A DNA stretch of 64,000 bases. It comes from Sulfolobales archaeon Acd1 (GTDB taxonomy: Archaea; Thermoproteota; Thermoprotei_A; Sulfolobales; Sulfolobaceae). The DNA lies in the NCBI GenBank assembly GCA_000389735.1, contig APJY01000001.1, positions 124,001 to 188,000 of the forward strand, given 5' to 3'. A model generated the notes under the pieces. It made no database searches. It had not been told where the DNA came from and saw only the letters and a list, made by a program, of their open reading frames with translations. The position numbers and the translations under genes were made by a program. This document shows positions 55,474 through 64,000 of the stretch, piece by piece. The number at the start of each line of letters is the position of its first letter. Within the stretch, counting starts at the first letter, position 1.

Positions 55474-57012
55474 TTATCCTATTGAACCCCTTAAACTTGC
55501 CATGTCTCTCAATAGCTCCCTGACTTCGTCCACCTTCTTTTCCTTAAGCGCCAAATAGAGCAAAGTGGAGAGCATTACGTGTTTCTTAGTAGCGTAGTCC
55601 TTACCGCCCAAACTCAACCCTAGATTGTTTTCGATGTAGCTAATGTCCTCCCTTATCGAGGCGATCACGTCGCTCTCGACGTTCCAGACTTCCGATATCA
55701 GGTCTAGGGCCTCGTAATTGAGGAAAGCGACGGCAAAGGAAATATCGTCCATATAGTACTTGTAGGCCGTTCTGAACAACTCGAAGTCTTCCTCCGTGAG
55801 CTCTCCTAACGCGGAGACCCCGAGAATTTCGGGCGGAATGCCTAGGGAGTACATGGCACCCACAAAGCTTATCGCCCTGGGAAGGGTGACCCTTCCCGTG
55901 CTCCTCGAGTATCCGAAGAGGCCTATGTGAAGCTTCCTCGCTCGCCTCCTCGGAAGCAACGACGCGACGCTGTTTATCGCGTTTGCTAGCCCTTCTATCT
56001 TGTACTGATACTTCTTCGTGAACTTATCCGCTATACTCAAGAGATTTACCTCTTCTTCTTCTGAGTAAGTCTCAATTTCTTTCACTTGAGCCTCGTTGAG
56101 TTTCTTTATAGCGTCCTTAACCTCGGCCTCGTTATAATCGTATCTAAACGCGGACTGAATTGTTACAGTGTACACTCCTCTGTACTCGTCCAAGAACTTG
56201 TTAACCCTTGAGGGGGAATTATGACCTCTGAAAGGAAGGCTCCCTGCCCCTATGATGGGAAACATGGGAACGCCGGTTCTATCGGAAATCTTCTTAATCC
56301 TATTAAGGGCGTACTTGACCGAAAGCACCGCTGAGAACATACTGTAGTTCATCGCCGGGTCTGACCTGGCCAAGAAAACCCTGAGGTAGGGTGGCTTGGC
56401 AATTTCGATGTATTTCCCAATTATCTCGTCTACTTTGCCCATGGAGTAACGGTCCTCAATCAGCGGGATTACCTCGATCCTCTTGGGATTAGTCTCGCCT
56501 ATCAGGTCCTTGACCGTGAAATCGTCGTAAAGCTTAACGTCGTCCTTGCTCGCCACCACCTTTTCGTAGAACTTCACGGTGGATAGCAGATCGGTATAGG
56601 ACGTGGTAAAGGGTAATATGACCTCAAAGACGGGAGGGGTCAGGTTGCCGCTACCGTAGAACTGTTCCGCCAAGTCGTAAGTGATCGGTATGCTTTCCAA
56701 CGTCTCAACGAATACCTTCCTTTCTGCCCCTTCTATCTTGGGATTAGGGATTCTGTATGTTAGGAAGACGTCCCTCCCTAAGACCTTCTCTTTGAAGAAC
56801 TCTGGGTAATTCGTGAAAAGCTTCCTCACCACGTGGGTGTCTACGTCCTTACCCTCGGCGTCCCACATCACCTCGTGAACCCCTAAATTAGAGAAGACAT
56901 AGTAGGCTTCCACCACTTCGTCGTCCCCACTTATCACCTCGCTTTTCGCCCAAAGCGGAACGGCAGCGTTATCGGGATGTTGTGTCGACATAGTCCTAGG
57001 TATCAGTCTCAT
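55474..57012 (-). CDS. ppcA: phosphoenolpyruvate carboxylase, archaeal type
   Basis: 512 residues. Carboxylates PEP to oxaloacetate with bicarbonate. The short archaeal form starts [15 protein letters not shown], with the invariant [22 protein letters not shown] and [10 protein letters not shown] near the end, and [24 protein letters not shown], are PEPCase-2 signatures. It supplies the citric acid cycle with C4 units drawn from autotrophic intermediates, fitting the nearby carbon-fixation genes. It is divergent from the peroxiredoxin. Confidence 0.94.
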   Translation of the reverse strand: MRLIPRTMSTQHPDNAAVPLWAKSEVISGDDEVVEAYYVFSNLGVHEVMWDAEGKDVDTHVVRKLFTNYPEFFKEKVLGRDVFLTYRIPNPKIEGAERKVFVETLESIPITYDLAEQFYGSGNLTPPVFEVILPFTTSYTDLLSTVKFYEKVVASKDDVKLYDDFTVKDLIGETNPKRIEVIPLIEDRYSMGKVDEIIGKYIEIAKPPYLRVFLARSDPAMNYSMFSAVLSVKYALNRIKKISDRTGVPMFPIIGAGSLPFRGHNSPSRVNKFLDEYRGVYTVTIQSAFRYDYNEAEVKDAIKKLNEAQVKEIETYSEEEEVNLLSIADKFTKKYQYKIEGLANAINSVASLLPRRRARKLHIGLFGYSRSTGRVTLPRAISFVGAMYSLGIPPEILGVSALGELTEEDFELFRTAYKYYMDDISFAVAFLNYEALDLISEVWNVESDVIASIREDISYIENNLGLSLGGKDYATKKHVMLSTLLYLALKEKKVDEVRELLRDMASLRGSIG

Positions 57013-57080
57013 TCCTCGCTAGGGTGGGCACCCACCTCTTTTAAATCTAAGAGTACGGAGAGAGTGTCCTAGGATCCGCG

Positions 57081-57527
57081 TTGGTTATAGAGGTTGGATC
57101 TCAGGCCCCTGACTTCGAGGCAGAAAGCAATAAGGGTAAAATAAGACTCAGTGACTTCAAGGGTAAGAGAGTAGTTCTCTACTTTTTCCCTAAGGCCTTT
57201 ACGCCGGGTTGCACCAGGGAGACGCAAAAGTTCGCCGAAATGTACGAGAAGTTTAAGGAACTTAACGCCGAAGTCATAGGGGTAAGTGCGGATAAACTGT
57301 CCGCTCAGGAAAGGTTTGCCCAGAAGTATAACGCCCAATTCCCCCTAGTGGCTGACCCAGAACTCAAGATAATCAACGCCTATGGCGTCCTGAGCGAGTC
57401 AGGGAAGAGTGCCTCGAGGGTAACGTTCGTCATAGACGAGAACGGCGTCGTTAGGGCTGTGATCAAGGGACTGAGAAAGGCTGAGGAACATGTGGATAAG
57501 GCCTTAGAGGCTTTAAGGAGTATGTAA
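57081..57527 (+). CDS. bcp: peroxiredoxin, Bcp/PrxQ family, single cysteine
   Basis: 148 residues from TTG 57081. APDFEAESNKGKIRLSDFKGKRVVLYFFP, the peroxidatic FTPGCTRET and the resolving region of the Bcp fold are clear. There is only one cysteine in the protein, so it should act as a 1-Cys enzyme with an external thiol for reduction. It detoxifies hydrogen and organic peroxides. Confidence 0.92.
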   Translation: MVIEVGSQAPDFEAESNKGKIRLSDFKGKRVVLYFFPKAFTPGCTRETQKFAEMYEKFKELNAEVIGVSADKLSAQERFAQKYNAQFPLVADPELKIINAYGVLSESGKSASRVTFVIDENGVVRAVIKGLRKAEEHVDKALEALRSM

Positions 57528-57564
57528 GGTAGAACCCGCTTTTATCTTAGAAGTACTCGTCACC

Positions 57565-59070
57565 TCATTGGAGTATCCGTTTGTACACTTTTTTCTTAAA
57601 GGAATTCAGGGGATCGTTCATCACTTGCGGTATTCTATATACTAGGTCCGAGGCTGTTATGTGGGGGCCGAGCTCGGCGTAAGCTAAGGAGCCTGCCAGG
57701 CCGTTCACGAAAGCCCCCAAATAGGCCGCCTTGTACGGCTCCAGTCCCATAGCTAAGAAAGCGCCCACTAACCCCGCGAGCGTATCGCCCGTGCCTCCCA
57801 CGGTCATCCCAGGGTTACCTGTCTTGTTCAATTTGAAGCGGGAACCGTCAGCGATTACATCGACGTAGCCCTTAGCGAGAACTACGCAATCGCACTTCTT
57901 GGAGCCCTCGATCACCTGCCCTATCCTTTCCTTAACGTCCATGCTGAGTTGCGAGCCGAAGTATATCGCGAACTCGCCGGCGTGGGGAGTTATAACGAAG
58001 CTTTTGCTGAGCCTCCTCCCTTTGTTGGCCTTTAAGGCGTCAGCGTCCAGAACCACGGGCTTGTTCAGTCCGAGTAACAAATTGACTATTTCCTGAGAGA
58101 ACTGAACGGTTTCATCACTCATGCCCATGCCAGGGCCGAGAACTACGGCGTTAGCTCTTTCGATCCACGGCGTTAACTCTTTGACGTTATCTGGATTGAG
58201 GTTCCTTCCCTTGAGCTTGATCGTTATGAGGTCGGGCGAGTAAGAGGCGATAGTCTTGGCCGTCTCCTCGGGTGCCGCAACGTAAACCAAATCCACGCTC
58301 GCTCGCATTGCCGACATCGCAGCCAAAGTGGGAGCACCGTAAAAGGTCTCGCTGCCTCCTATGATCAGGAGCCTACCGTAATCGCCTTTCTTGGACTGGG
58401 GCCTTCTAGGACGTATTGATACCATGAGGTCTCCCGGACCAACGTAAACTTCGGCCTCAGGGGGGATTCCTATCTTGGCTACCTTAGCCTTGAAGGGCTT
58501 GTTTATGAGTCCAGGCTTCAAGTCGTGGAAGGTCACGACCAGATCCGGCTGAACTGACACACCTAGCTCCTCTCCTGTGTCGGGGTCGATGCCAGATGGT
58601 ACGTCAATGCTCACCTTGAAGCCCTTGCTTTTGTTAAAGACCTCTATAGCTGTTCTAAACGGTTCCCTGACTTCTCCCTTCACTCCAGTACCGAGCATCG
58701 CGTCTATAAGGACGTCCGCGTTTAGGGGACTCAGCTGACTGGGATCCTTTACTTCGATCAGCTTCACGGAATAGTCCATCTCGTTTATCGCATCCAGGTT
58801 AGCTAACGCGTCAGCGTGCTTGATCTCTCCCAGGAGGAAGACTGACACTCTAGCTCCCTCGCCCGCCAGGTGTCTCGCTGAAACTAAACCGTCTCCACCT
58901 TTGCCGCCGTGCCCTACGAAAACTACCACTTCCTTACCGCTAACCGTACCGAGTACCTCAATTACTGCATCCTTCACCGACCTTCCCGCGTTTTCCATTA
59001 GGAGCCTCGTAGGGACGCCCAACGCTTCGGAGTTTATTTCAAGGGCCCGCATCTCAGAGACCGTTATCAT
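57565..59070 (-). CDS. nnr: bifunctional NAD(P)H-hydrate epimerase / ADP-dependent dehydratase
   Basis: 501 residues. The N-terminal YjeF domain (about 1-210; VFVGHGGKGGDGLVSARHLA, DAMLGTGVKGEVREPF, VSIDVPSGIDPDTGE) epimerises damaged NAD(P)HX. The C-terminal kinase-like domain (about 220-495; KGDYGRLLIIGGSETFYGAP, VVLDADALKANKG, FVITPHAGEF, NPGMTVGGTGDTLAGLVGAFL) dehydrates the S form. Such a repair enzyme is useful at high temperature. A strong C/D box guide candidate lies just upstream of its ATG on the same strand. Confidence 0.94.
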   Translation of the reverse strand: MITVSEMRALEINSEALGVPTRLLMENAGRSVKDAVIEVLGTVSGKEVVVFVGHGGKGGDGLVSARHLAGEGARVSVFLLGEIKHADALANLDAINEMDYSVKLIEVKDPSQLSPLNADVLIDAMLGTGVKGEVREPFRTAIEVFNKSKGFKVSIDVPSGIDPDTGEELGVSVQPDLVVTFHDLKPGLINKPFKAKVAKIGIPPEAEVYVGPGDLMVSIRPRRPQSKKGDYGRLLIIGGSETFYGAPTLAAMSAMRASVDLVYVAAPEETAKTIASYSPDLITIKLKGRNLNPDNVKELTPWIERANAVVLGPGMGMSDETVQFSQEIVNLLLGLNKPVVLDADALKANKGRRLSKSFVITPHAGEFAIYFGSQLSMDVKERIGQVIEGSKKCDCVVLAKGYVDVIADGSRFKLNKTGNPGMTVGGTGDTLAGLVGAFLAMGLEPYKAAYLGAFVNGLAGSLAYAELGPHITASDLVYRIPQVMNDPLNSFKKKVYKRILQ

Positions 59071-59077
59071 TGTCCAC

Positions 59078-59127
59078 TCAGCCTCGGGTTACCTCTTCAC
59101 CACATCAGTATTGGAGTCATTCATCAT
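59078..59127 (-). ncRNA. C/D box sRNA (dual guide)
   Basis: On the minus strand: C box ATGATGA (59127-59121), a 12-base guide (59120-59109), D' box CTGA (59108-59105), a four-base spacer, C' box GTGAAGA (59100-59094; one mismatch), a second 12-base guide (59093-59082) and D box CTGA (59081-59078). Both guides are exactly 12 bases and three of four boxes are perfect, the ideal archaeal dual-guide layout. It sits eight bases upstream of the nnr ATG. A minus-strand TATA-like sequence lies near 59157-59165. Both predicted modified residues are G; targets not identified. Confidence 0.8.
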
Positions 59128-59202
59128 TGTTAAGGGTTAGTTGCCTTTGGCTAGTAGATTAACGCGCCCAATTTATTATCTTCTATGAAATATAGCACCT
59201 CG

Positions 59203-59628
59203 ATGCCGTTGGGCTCAAAGACGGAAGAAGGGCTCAAGCACCTGTTCATGGCAAACTCTGAAGATCACTTGTTGTTGCTCTTTTCGTCGGAGGCCTATGA
59301 GGCAGTCGGGAAGACGAACCAAGCTAAGGAACTCAAAGAGAAGGCGTTTGTGGAGCTCGGCCACGCAAAAGGGATCCTTGAGAAGATCGTTCAATATAAC
59401 GGAATTGACTACGTCATGAAATGGTACGAAGAGTTGAAGTCGAGCGAGGTACCTAAAGAGGAGCCTAAAAGGTTTATGCATTACGCGACGCTTTACATGA
59501 TGGCCAACCTGCTTGCGGAAAGGAAAAAGGACAGTGAGGCTATCTATAGGGCTGAAGCCTCGCGATATTATGAGCTCTCGAGGAAAGCCTTTCAGGACTT
59601 ACTGGACAGCGGTTTTCCACCTGAATAA
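59203..59628 (+). CDS. ferritin-like (rubrerythrin-fold) protein with incomplete diiron site
   Basis: 141 residues from ATG 59203, which lies 26-28 bases after the TATA-like TTTATTA (59172-59178); ATG 59185 would add six residues. Four-helix pattern: GSKTEEGLKHLFMANSED, then AFVELGHAKGI with an ExxH metal motif, then a second pair ending AEASRYYELSRKAF, where the second ExxH is ExxR. It looks like a sulerythrin/rubrerythrin relative with one metal ligand changed. No rubredoxin domain or cysteines. Confidence 0.65.
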   Translation: MPLGSKTEEGLKHLFMANSEDHLLLLFSSEAYEAVGKTNQAKELKEKAFVELGHAKGILEKIVQYNGIDYVMKWYEELKSSEVPKEEPKRFMHYATLYMMANLLAERKKDSEAIYRAEASRYYELSRKAFQDLLDSGFPPE

Positions 59629-59780
59629 AATTTAAGAATATTATACAAATTAAACTAATATTCGTAGAAAGCAGAATACTAATAATGAAGCTTTGCTACA
59701 ATTTTTATTTCTTTTTGAGATCTAATTTTTTGATGTAAAAGTATTTAAACTCCGAATATCGATTCATAGCTCGACCAAAA
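59629..59780. terminator. A+T-rich region with U-tracts and the promoter of the next small gene
   Basis: T-runs near 59702-59717 and 59727-59732 would end the ferritin-like transcript. ATTTAAAC (59743-59750) is a TATA-like box 34 bases before ATG 59781. Confidence 0.4.
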
Positions 59781-59978
59781 ATGGTCTTCGTCTTCGAGAA
59801 GGTGGAGGCCCTTCTAAGGAACTTCAGCGTTAAGGAAGCTGCGGAGCACGTAAGCACCTATGACAGAGTTGCCATGGACGCCAAGGCCGAGGGCTTCGCC
59901 GACATAGAGGCTATGCTCTGCGCCTTCGCCGCTCAGGAGAAGGAGATAGCTGAGACCGCGAAGAGGGTAGCTGCTTAA
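59781..59978 (+). CDS. small helical protein, 65 residues
   Basis: Predicted all-helical and acidic: FVFEKVEALLRNFSVKEAA, then EHVSTYDRVAMDAKAEGF, then ADIEAMLCAFAAQEKEIAETAKR. One cysteine. No family recognised. It has its own TATA-like box and is followed by two T-runs (59992-59999 and 60025-60032), so it is probably a monocistronic, well-defined transcript. Its position after a ferritin-like gene may be coincidental. Confidence 0.6.
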   Translation: MVFVFEKVEALLRNFSVKEAAEHVSTYDRVAMDAKAEGFADIEAMLCAFAAQEKEIAETAKRVAA

Positions 59979-60065
59979 ATTCGTAAGCCAATGTTTTTTG
60001 TATTACCCTCTTAGTATTGAATGGTTTTTTAACAGTACGGGACTATTTATACTGACTGGTAACCG

Positions 60066-61547
60066 ATGTTTATAGGTTACGTTGTAGGTGAGTCGACGAC
60101 TTCCTCCGCTAACGTACTTATGAAGAACAAGGTCAGGGAGGGCAGTTACGTTACCCTCGAATACGAGGATGTGAAGGCGCTTGGCTTACTCACTTCTTTA
60201 ACTGTAGGAAGCGACGTGGTCGATAAGGATATAAATGACGTCATCCTTTTGGACGATTTGGCTAAAGTAAATAGGGACAGAATTCCCAAGTTCGTGAAAG
60301 GTAAAATCAAGCTCCTGGTTGATCTGAACGGGTTAAGGAGGATAGACCTGCCTCCGCCCCCCTTGACTGAGGTAAGGTTGGCGACGGATGAGGAGCTTAA
60401 AGCCGTTTACTCAAGGGGAAACCTAAGTATCGGTAAAGTCCTGGGTTCGAACGTCCCAGCCACCATTGATATTAACGGTCTAACCAGACATATGGCTATA
60501 CTTGCGGCCACAGGCGCTGGCAAGTCAAACACCGTAGCGGTGCTCTCGACCAGACTCGCAGAACTAGGTGCCACCGTGGTAATCTTTGACTATCACGGGG
60601 AGTACTCGTCCCTGAACACCAAAAGGTTGAACCTGATAGAGCCAAAGCTTAATCCCCTTAAGTTCTCCACTAAGGAGTTCGCAACCTTACTTAACATAAG
60701 GGAGAACGCCCATATACAATATAGAATACTGAGAAGAGCTTTCGATGACGTTAAGGGAGAAATTACGAATCAACTGAAGTCGGGTAAATTTGACCTGAAG
60801 AACGTTCAAGAAAACCTGAAGAATTTATTCTTGGAAAAGATCAACAATCAAGCCACTAAGGAGAAAGACAACGATAAGTCCTTAGCTGAGGTCAAAAACA
60901 AGATCGAGGAGTTCTTCGACGAATACGGTGACTTCATAGACGTGAATCTGGAGGACGTTATGGACCTAATCAGCTCAGCGCGCGTGAACGTCGTTGACTT
61001 GAGTCCTCTTGACGAGGACGTGATGGACGCCATAGTTTCTCACTATTTAAGGAGGTTCCTTACGTCCAGGAAGGAGCATAAGAGGACGGGAAAGGGCTTC
61101 AAGTATCCCCTTCTCACAGTAATTGAGGAGGCTCACGTGTTGCTGTCGAAGGATAGGAACACATTAACCAAGCACTGGGCGGCCAAAATTGCGAGGGAGG
61201 GTAGGAAGTTCGGCGTCATACTCACCGTGGTCAGCCAAAGGCCGAAGGGGTTGGACGAAAACATACTTAGCCAGACGCTTAACAAAATCATCCTGAGGCT
61301 GGTTGAACCCACGGATAAGAAATATGTCCTGGAAACCAGCGATAACCTGACCGAGGACCTCGTTCAGGGACTCTCCTCGTTCAACCCTGGAGAAGCGCTC
61401 GTCATAGGACCTAGTGTCAAGCTGCCCATGATGGTTAAGATAGACAAGTATGAGGGTAATCTAGCCGGAAAAGACCCTAACCTGATGGAGGAATGGAACA
61501 GGGCGAAAGAGGAGGAGTTGATAGGCAAAGAGGCGCTTGAGTGGTGA
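60066..61547 (+). CDS. herA: HerA DNA translocase/helicase
   Basis: 493 residues. The HAS-barrel start FIGYVVGESTTSSANVLM, then Walker A AATGAGKSNTVAVL, Walker B LLTVIEEAHVLL and the sensor/arginine finger region KIAREGRKFGVILTVVSQRPKGLDENILSQTLNKIILR. It is a hexameric bipolar helicase that drives NurA nuclease and Mre11-Rad50 in end resection. First gene of the conserved herA-mre11-rad50-nurA operon; nurA lies beyond the window. Confidence 0.97.
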   Translation: MFIGYVVGESTTSSANVLMKNKVREGSYVTLEYEDVKALGLLTSLTVGSDVVDKDINDVILLDDLAKVNRDRIPKFVKGKIKLLVDLNGLRRIDLPPPPLTEVRLATDEELKAVYSRGNLSIGKVLGSNVPATIDINGLTRHMAILAATGAGKSNTVAVLSTRLAELGATVVIFDYHGEYSSLNTKRLNLIEPKLNPLKFSTKEFATLLNIRENAHIQYRILRRAFDDVKGEITNQLKSGKFDLKNVQENLKNLFLEKINNQATKEKDNDKSLAEVKNKIEEFFDEYGDFIDVNLEDVMDLISSARVNVVDLSPLDEDVMDAIVSHYLRRFLTSRKEHKRTGKGFKYPLLTVIEEAHVLLSKDRNTLTKHWAAKIAREGRKFGVILTVVSQRPKGLDENILSQTLNKIILRLVEPTDKKYVLETSDNLTEDLVQGLSSFNPGEALVIGPSVKLPMMVKIDKYEGNLAGKDPNLMEEWNRAKEEELIGKEALEW

Positions 61548-61555
61548 GCTAGGCT

Positions 61556-62698
61556 TTGTTACTCCTTCACGTTTCCGACACTCATTTAGGCAAAAGGCAG
61601 TATAACCTAGAGTCCAGGGAAAACGATCTTTATGAGGTCTTCTCCCAGCTTGTTGACCTGGCTATAGAGGAAAGGGTAGATGTTGTAGTTCACTCAGGCG
61701 ACCTCTTCGACGTGAATAACCCGAGCAATGAGGCCGAAATGATCGCCATAAGGGAGTTAAGTAGGTTGAAGGACAAGGGCATACCGTTCATAGGCATACC
61801 CGGCGACCACGACACTCCTAAGAGGCGTGGATTAGGTAGGAGCGTTACAGTTCATGACATGCTTCAAACGCTAGGACTAATCAAAGTCCCAGAGCTGAGC
61901 GAACCGATTGAAGTCAAGGGAGTTACGATATACGGAAAGAGGCACGTCCCTTTGTTAAGCGAGGACTCGAGAACTGACTTCCAAGAGGCCTTGAGATCGC
62001 TGAAGCCTAAAGGGAAGAGTGTACTCGTCCTCCATCAGGGGGTTAAGGAACTCCTCCCGTTCGATTACGCTTACCAGATGAGCTTCAGCGACATTCCTAC
62101 GGAGATAACTTACGCCGCGTTGGGTCACTTCCACGACAGGTTCGTGATGAGGAGAGAGAACGGGAGCGTAGTCGCGATAGCAGGGTCGCCCGACATCATA
62201 GATGAGAGAGAGATCGAGGGATACAAGAGGAACGGCAAGGGGGCCTGGTTAGTCGACTTAAGTAAAGACGAGCCCTCTGTAACGGGCCTGAACGTTAAGC
62301 TCAGGCCTCAGGACGTTATTGAGGTAAATACTTCCTCCTTCGAGCAGGACATAATACAGAAAGCCCCGAAGCCGGTGGAGGGCAAGCTACCCGTACTGCA
62401 CTTGATCCTGAAGGGCGAACCCATCACGAAGGACGCGCTTATGAAGAAAATAGCCTCCCTAGAGGGCAAAGTGGCCGAGAAGATAAGGATCTACAAGGAC
62501 AACACATACATCTTATCGGAGGGCTTTAAGGACGTGAGCGTAGTTAAGGGCTCCCTGAACGACCTCATTTTGGAGTACCTTATTAAGAGAGAAGGTTACA
62601 GCCCTGAGGACGCTAAACTGATCCTTAGCTTAATCGCTTCAGATGACGAGGAAGAAATGAAGTCGATACTGACGAAGTTCGCGGGGCTAGAGAAATGA
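61556..62698 (+). CDS. mre11: Mre11 double-strand break repair nuclease
   Basis: 380 residues from TTG 61556, eight bases after herA. Phosphoesterase motifs HVSDTHLGKRQYN, VVHSGDLFDVNNPS, GIPGDHDTPKRRG, VLHQGVKE, LGHFHDRF carry all metal ligands. The capping domain and C-terminal Rad50-binding helices follow. The stop overlaps the rad50 start (ATGA). Confidence 0.96.
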   Translation: MLLLHVSDTHLGKRQYNLESRENDLYEVFSQLVDLAIEERVDVVVHSGDLFDVNNPSNEAEMIAIRELSRLKDKGIPFIGIPGDHDTPKRRGLGRSVTVHDMLQTLGLIKVPELSEPIEVKGVTIYGKRHVPLLSEDSRTDFQEALRSLKPKGKSVLVLHQGVKELLPFDYAYQMSFSDIPTEITYAALGHFHDRFVMRRENGSVVAIAGSPDIIDEREIEGYKRNGKGAWLVDLSKDEPSVTGLNVKLRPQDVIEVNTSSFEQDIIQKAPKPVEGKLPVLHLILKGEPITKDALMKKIASLEGKVAEKIRIYKDNTYILSEGFKDVSVVKGSLNDLILEYLIKREGYSPEDAKLILSLIASDDEEEMKSILTKFAGLEK

Positions 62699-64000
62699 TA
62701 AGGATCGAGTCGGTTCACTTGGAGAACTTTCTCAGCCATGAGAAAACGGACGTCGTGTTCAAGGGCCACACAGCGGTGATCGTGGGCCCAAACGGGGCGG
62801 GCAAGAGTTCCGTGCTTGACGGAATTCTCTTCGGCCTTTATAGGGAAACGGGCAGAAACGCTAACCAGGACGAAATAATCAAGAAAGGGAGAAGGTTCGC
62901 CAAAGTCGTTCTCAGGCTCACGGACGGCATAAGGACTTTCGAGATCGTGAGATCTATAGGCCAAGGGGCCTCGATCACCGACCTCTTCAGGGTCGACAAC
63001 GTAACGAAGGCTAGGAGCGCCAAGGAAGTGAGTAACCAAGTCGTCAACCTGCTCGGCCTGGATAAAGACACCCTAACGCTCACGTTGTTCGTAGTTCAGG
63101 GAAACGTAGAGGACGTCCTCGAACAGCTCGACGACGTTTTCCGCAAGGTAGTCCAAGTGGAGAAGTTGGAGAAGCTCAGATCCTCTGACGGCCCGATCAA
63201 GGAAGTTATGGATGAGGTGAAAGAGAAACTGACTAGGATCGAGACTGACTTGAAACTTATAAAAGAATTTGAGGAAGATGTTAAAAAACTTGAAATGACT
63301 ATAACGGAAAAAGCGAGCCTGCGGGCGTCTTTGACAGATACATTAACCAAACTCAGGGATAAACTTACCCAACTCGAGCAAAGTCTCCTCGCTTTGGAGG
63401 CGAAACGGGAAGCTTACATAAAGTTGAATCAGAGGAGGAAGGACCTGGAAAGGGAAATACAGGACTTACAGAAGTTCTTAGATGTTAATAAGCGGAAGCT
63501 GACCGAGATCCCAGACATTAGGCAGATAGATGAAGAGATAGAACGTTTAGACAGAAAAATTCAGAATAAACTCAAATTTAATGAGTTATTGAAAGAAAGG
63601 GAGAGAGCCTCGAAACTCGTCGAGTCGTTGAGAAGGGAACTTGAGGTTGCACTAAGTGACTTGAAAAGGAAAAGGTCGTTGGAAGACTCCTATAACAATT
63701 ATTTGAAAGCGAAAACGGAGATGTCCAAACTAGAGCAGTCCTACCAAGATTACGTTAAACTAAAGGCCCAGCTGGAAAGTAAAAGGAGGGATCTGGAGGA
63801 GCAAAAGAAGCTGGTGGAGGGTTTAACGAGACCTAACGTGAAAGATATCGAATCAGAGCTAGAGAGAACTAAAAAATTAAGGCTAGAAAGGCAGGAAAAA
63901 ATTGGTAGTTTAAAGAGGGGTCTGGAGGATCTTAACGATAGGATCAGGAAGGTAAGTGAGGCCCAGGGAACGTGTCCTCTCTGCGGTTCCCCCCTGACTG
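62695..64000 (+). CDS. rad50: Rad50 ATPase, N-terminal part (runs off the window)
   Basis: 435 residues of an SMC-like ATPase. IRIESVHLENFLSHEKTDVVF opens the N-lobe; Walker A is GPNGAGKSS at 31-39; the Q-loop is VVQGNVEDVLEQ. From about residue 155 the sequence is coiled coil. The zinc-hook start CPLC is at 427-430, just before the window ends. With Mre11 it tethers and processes DNA ends. The frame is intact throughout. Confidence 0.96.
   Translation, partial: MIRIESVHLENFLSHEKTDVVFKGHTAVIVGPNGAGKSSVLDGILFGLYRETGRNANQDEIIKKGRRFAKVVLRLTDGIRTFEIVRSIGQGASITDLFRVDNVTKARSAKEVSNQVVNLLGLDKDTLTLTLFVVQGNVEDVLEQLDDVFRKVVQVEKLEKLRSSDGPIKEVMDEVKEKLTRIETDLKLIKEFEEDVKKLEMTITEKASLRASLTDTLTKLRDKLTQLEQSLLALEAKREAYIKLNQRRKDLEREIQDLQKFLDVNKRKLTEIPDIRQIDEEIERLDRKIQNKLKFNELLKERERASKLVESLRRELEVALSDLKRKRSLEDSYNNYLKAKTEMSKLEQSYQDYVKLKAQLESKRRDLEEQKKLVEGLTRPNVKDIESELERTKKLRLERQEKIGSLKRGLEDLNDRIRKVSEAQGTCPLCGSPLT

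Overview
The window is chromosomal DNA of a thermoacidophilic crenarchaeon of the order Sulfolobales. The evidence is a Sul7d-type chromatin protein (52131-52325), a DoxBCE-type quinol oxidase, PolB3, crenarchaeal ribosomal and RNA polymerase operons, a HerA-Mre11-Rad50 cluster, 4-hydroxybutyryl-CoA dehydratase with a B12 mutase subunit and MeaB (3-hydroxypropionate/4-hydroxybutyrate carbon fixation), archaeal PEP carboxylase, and intron-bearing tRNAs. Base composition looks close to balanced G+C, which is high for the order. Many genes start with TTG or GTG and have a TATA box about 26 bases upstream, so transcripts are often leaderless. I do not name a genus.

Layout. 0.4-8.6 kb: a short DtxR-like regulator with a palindromic operator, CoxG, KDG aldolase, two small membrane/regulatory proteins, a mini SWIM protein, fumarase, an MTH1-like Nudix hydrolase, a CPA2 antiporter, DUF429 and triosephosphate isomerase. 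9-18.8 kb: an oxyanion-binding protein, glycerate kinase, regulators, MobB/MoeA/MobA, a lysine-methyltransferase-like protein, Dph6-like and MTA/SAH-deaminase-like enzymes. 19-23 kb: an AbrB protein, TatD and doxBCE. 23.3-23.8 kb: SRP RNA and tRNA-Ser(GCU). 23.8-35.6 kb: alcohol dehydrogenase, GlcNAc-1-P transferase, GGPP synthase, a frameshifted IDI-2, an unrecognised protein, Memo, then the S2/RpoN/S9/L13/L18e/RpoD/S11/S4/S13 block, an AIR-synthase-like protein and a frameshifted YjbQ. 35.7-46.8 kb: TyrRS, DnaG, PolB3, RimI, Pelota, a radical SAM protein, a site-2 protease, LysRS. 46.9-57.5 kb: tRNA-Trp, carbon-fixation genes, Sul7d, tRNA-Pro, PEP carboxylase, peroxiredoxin. 57.5-64 kb: Nnr, a ferritin-like protein, HerA, Mre11 and the start of Rad50.

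Two themes link the genes. KDG aldolase, CoxG, the molybdenum-cofactor genes and glycerate kinase fit a non-phosphorylative Entner-Doudoroff route, in which glyceraldehyde is oxidised by a molybdenum enzyme and the glycerate is then phosphorylated. The 47.7-57 kb stretch carries parts of autotrophic CO2 fixation.

I saw no insertion sequences, CRISPR arrays or prophage; this is core genome. The least expected items are three candidate C/D box guide RNAs (one with a nearly ideal layout at 59078-59127), a palindromic operator in front of a DtxR-like gene whose metal site looks degenerate, two conserved genes each broken at a seven-C run, a duplicated winged-helix protein with a single-unit relative elsewhere in the window, and a possible 20-residue protein.
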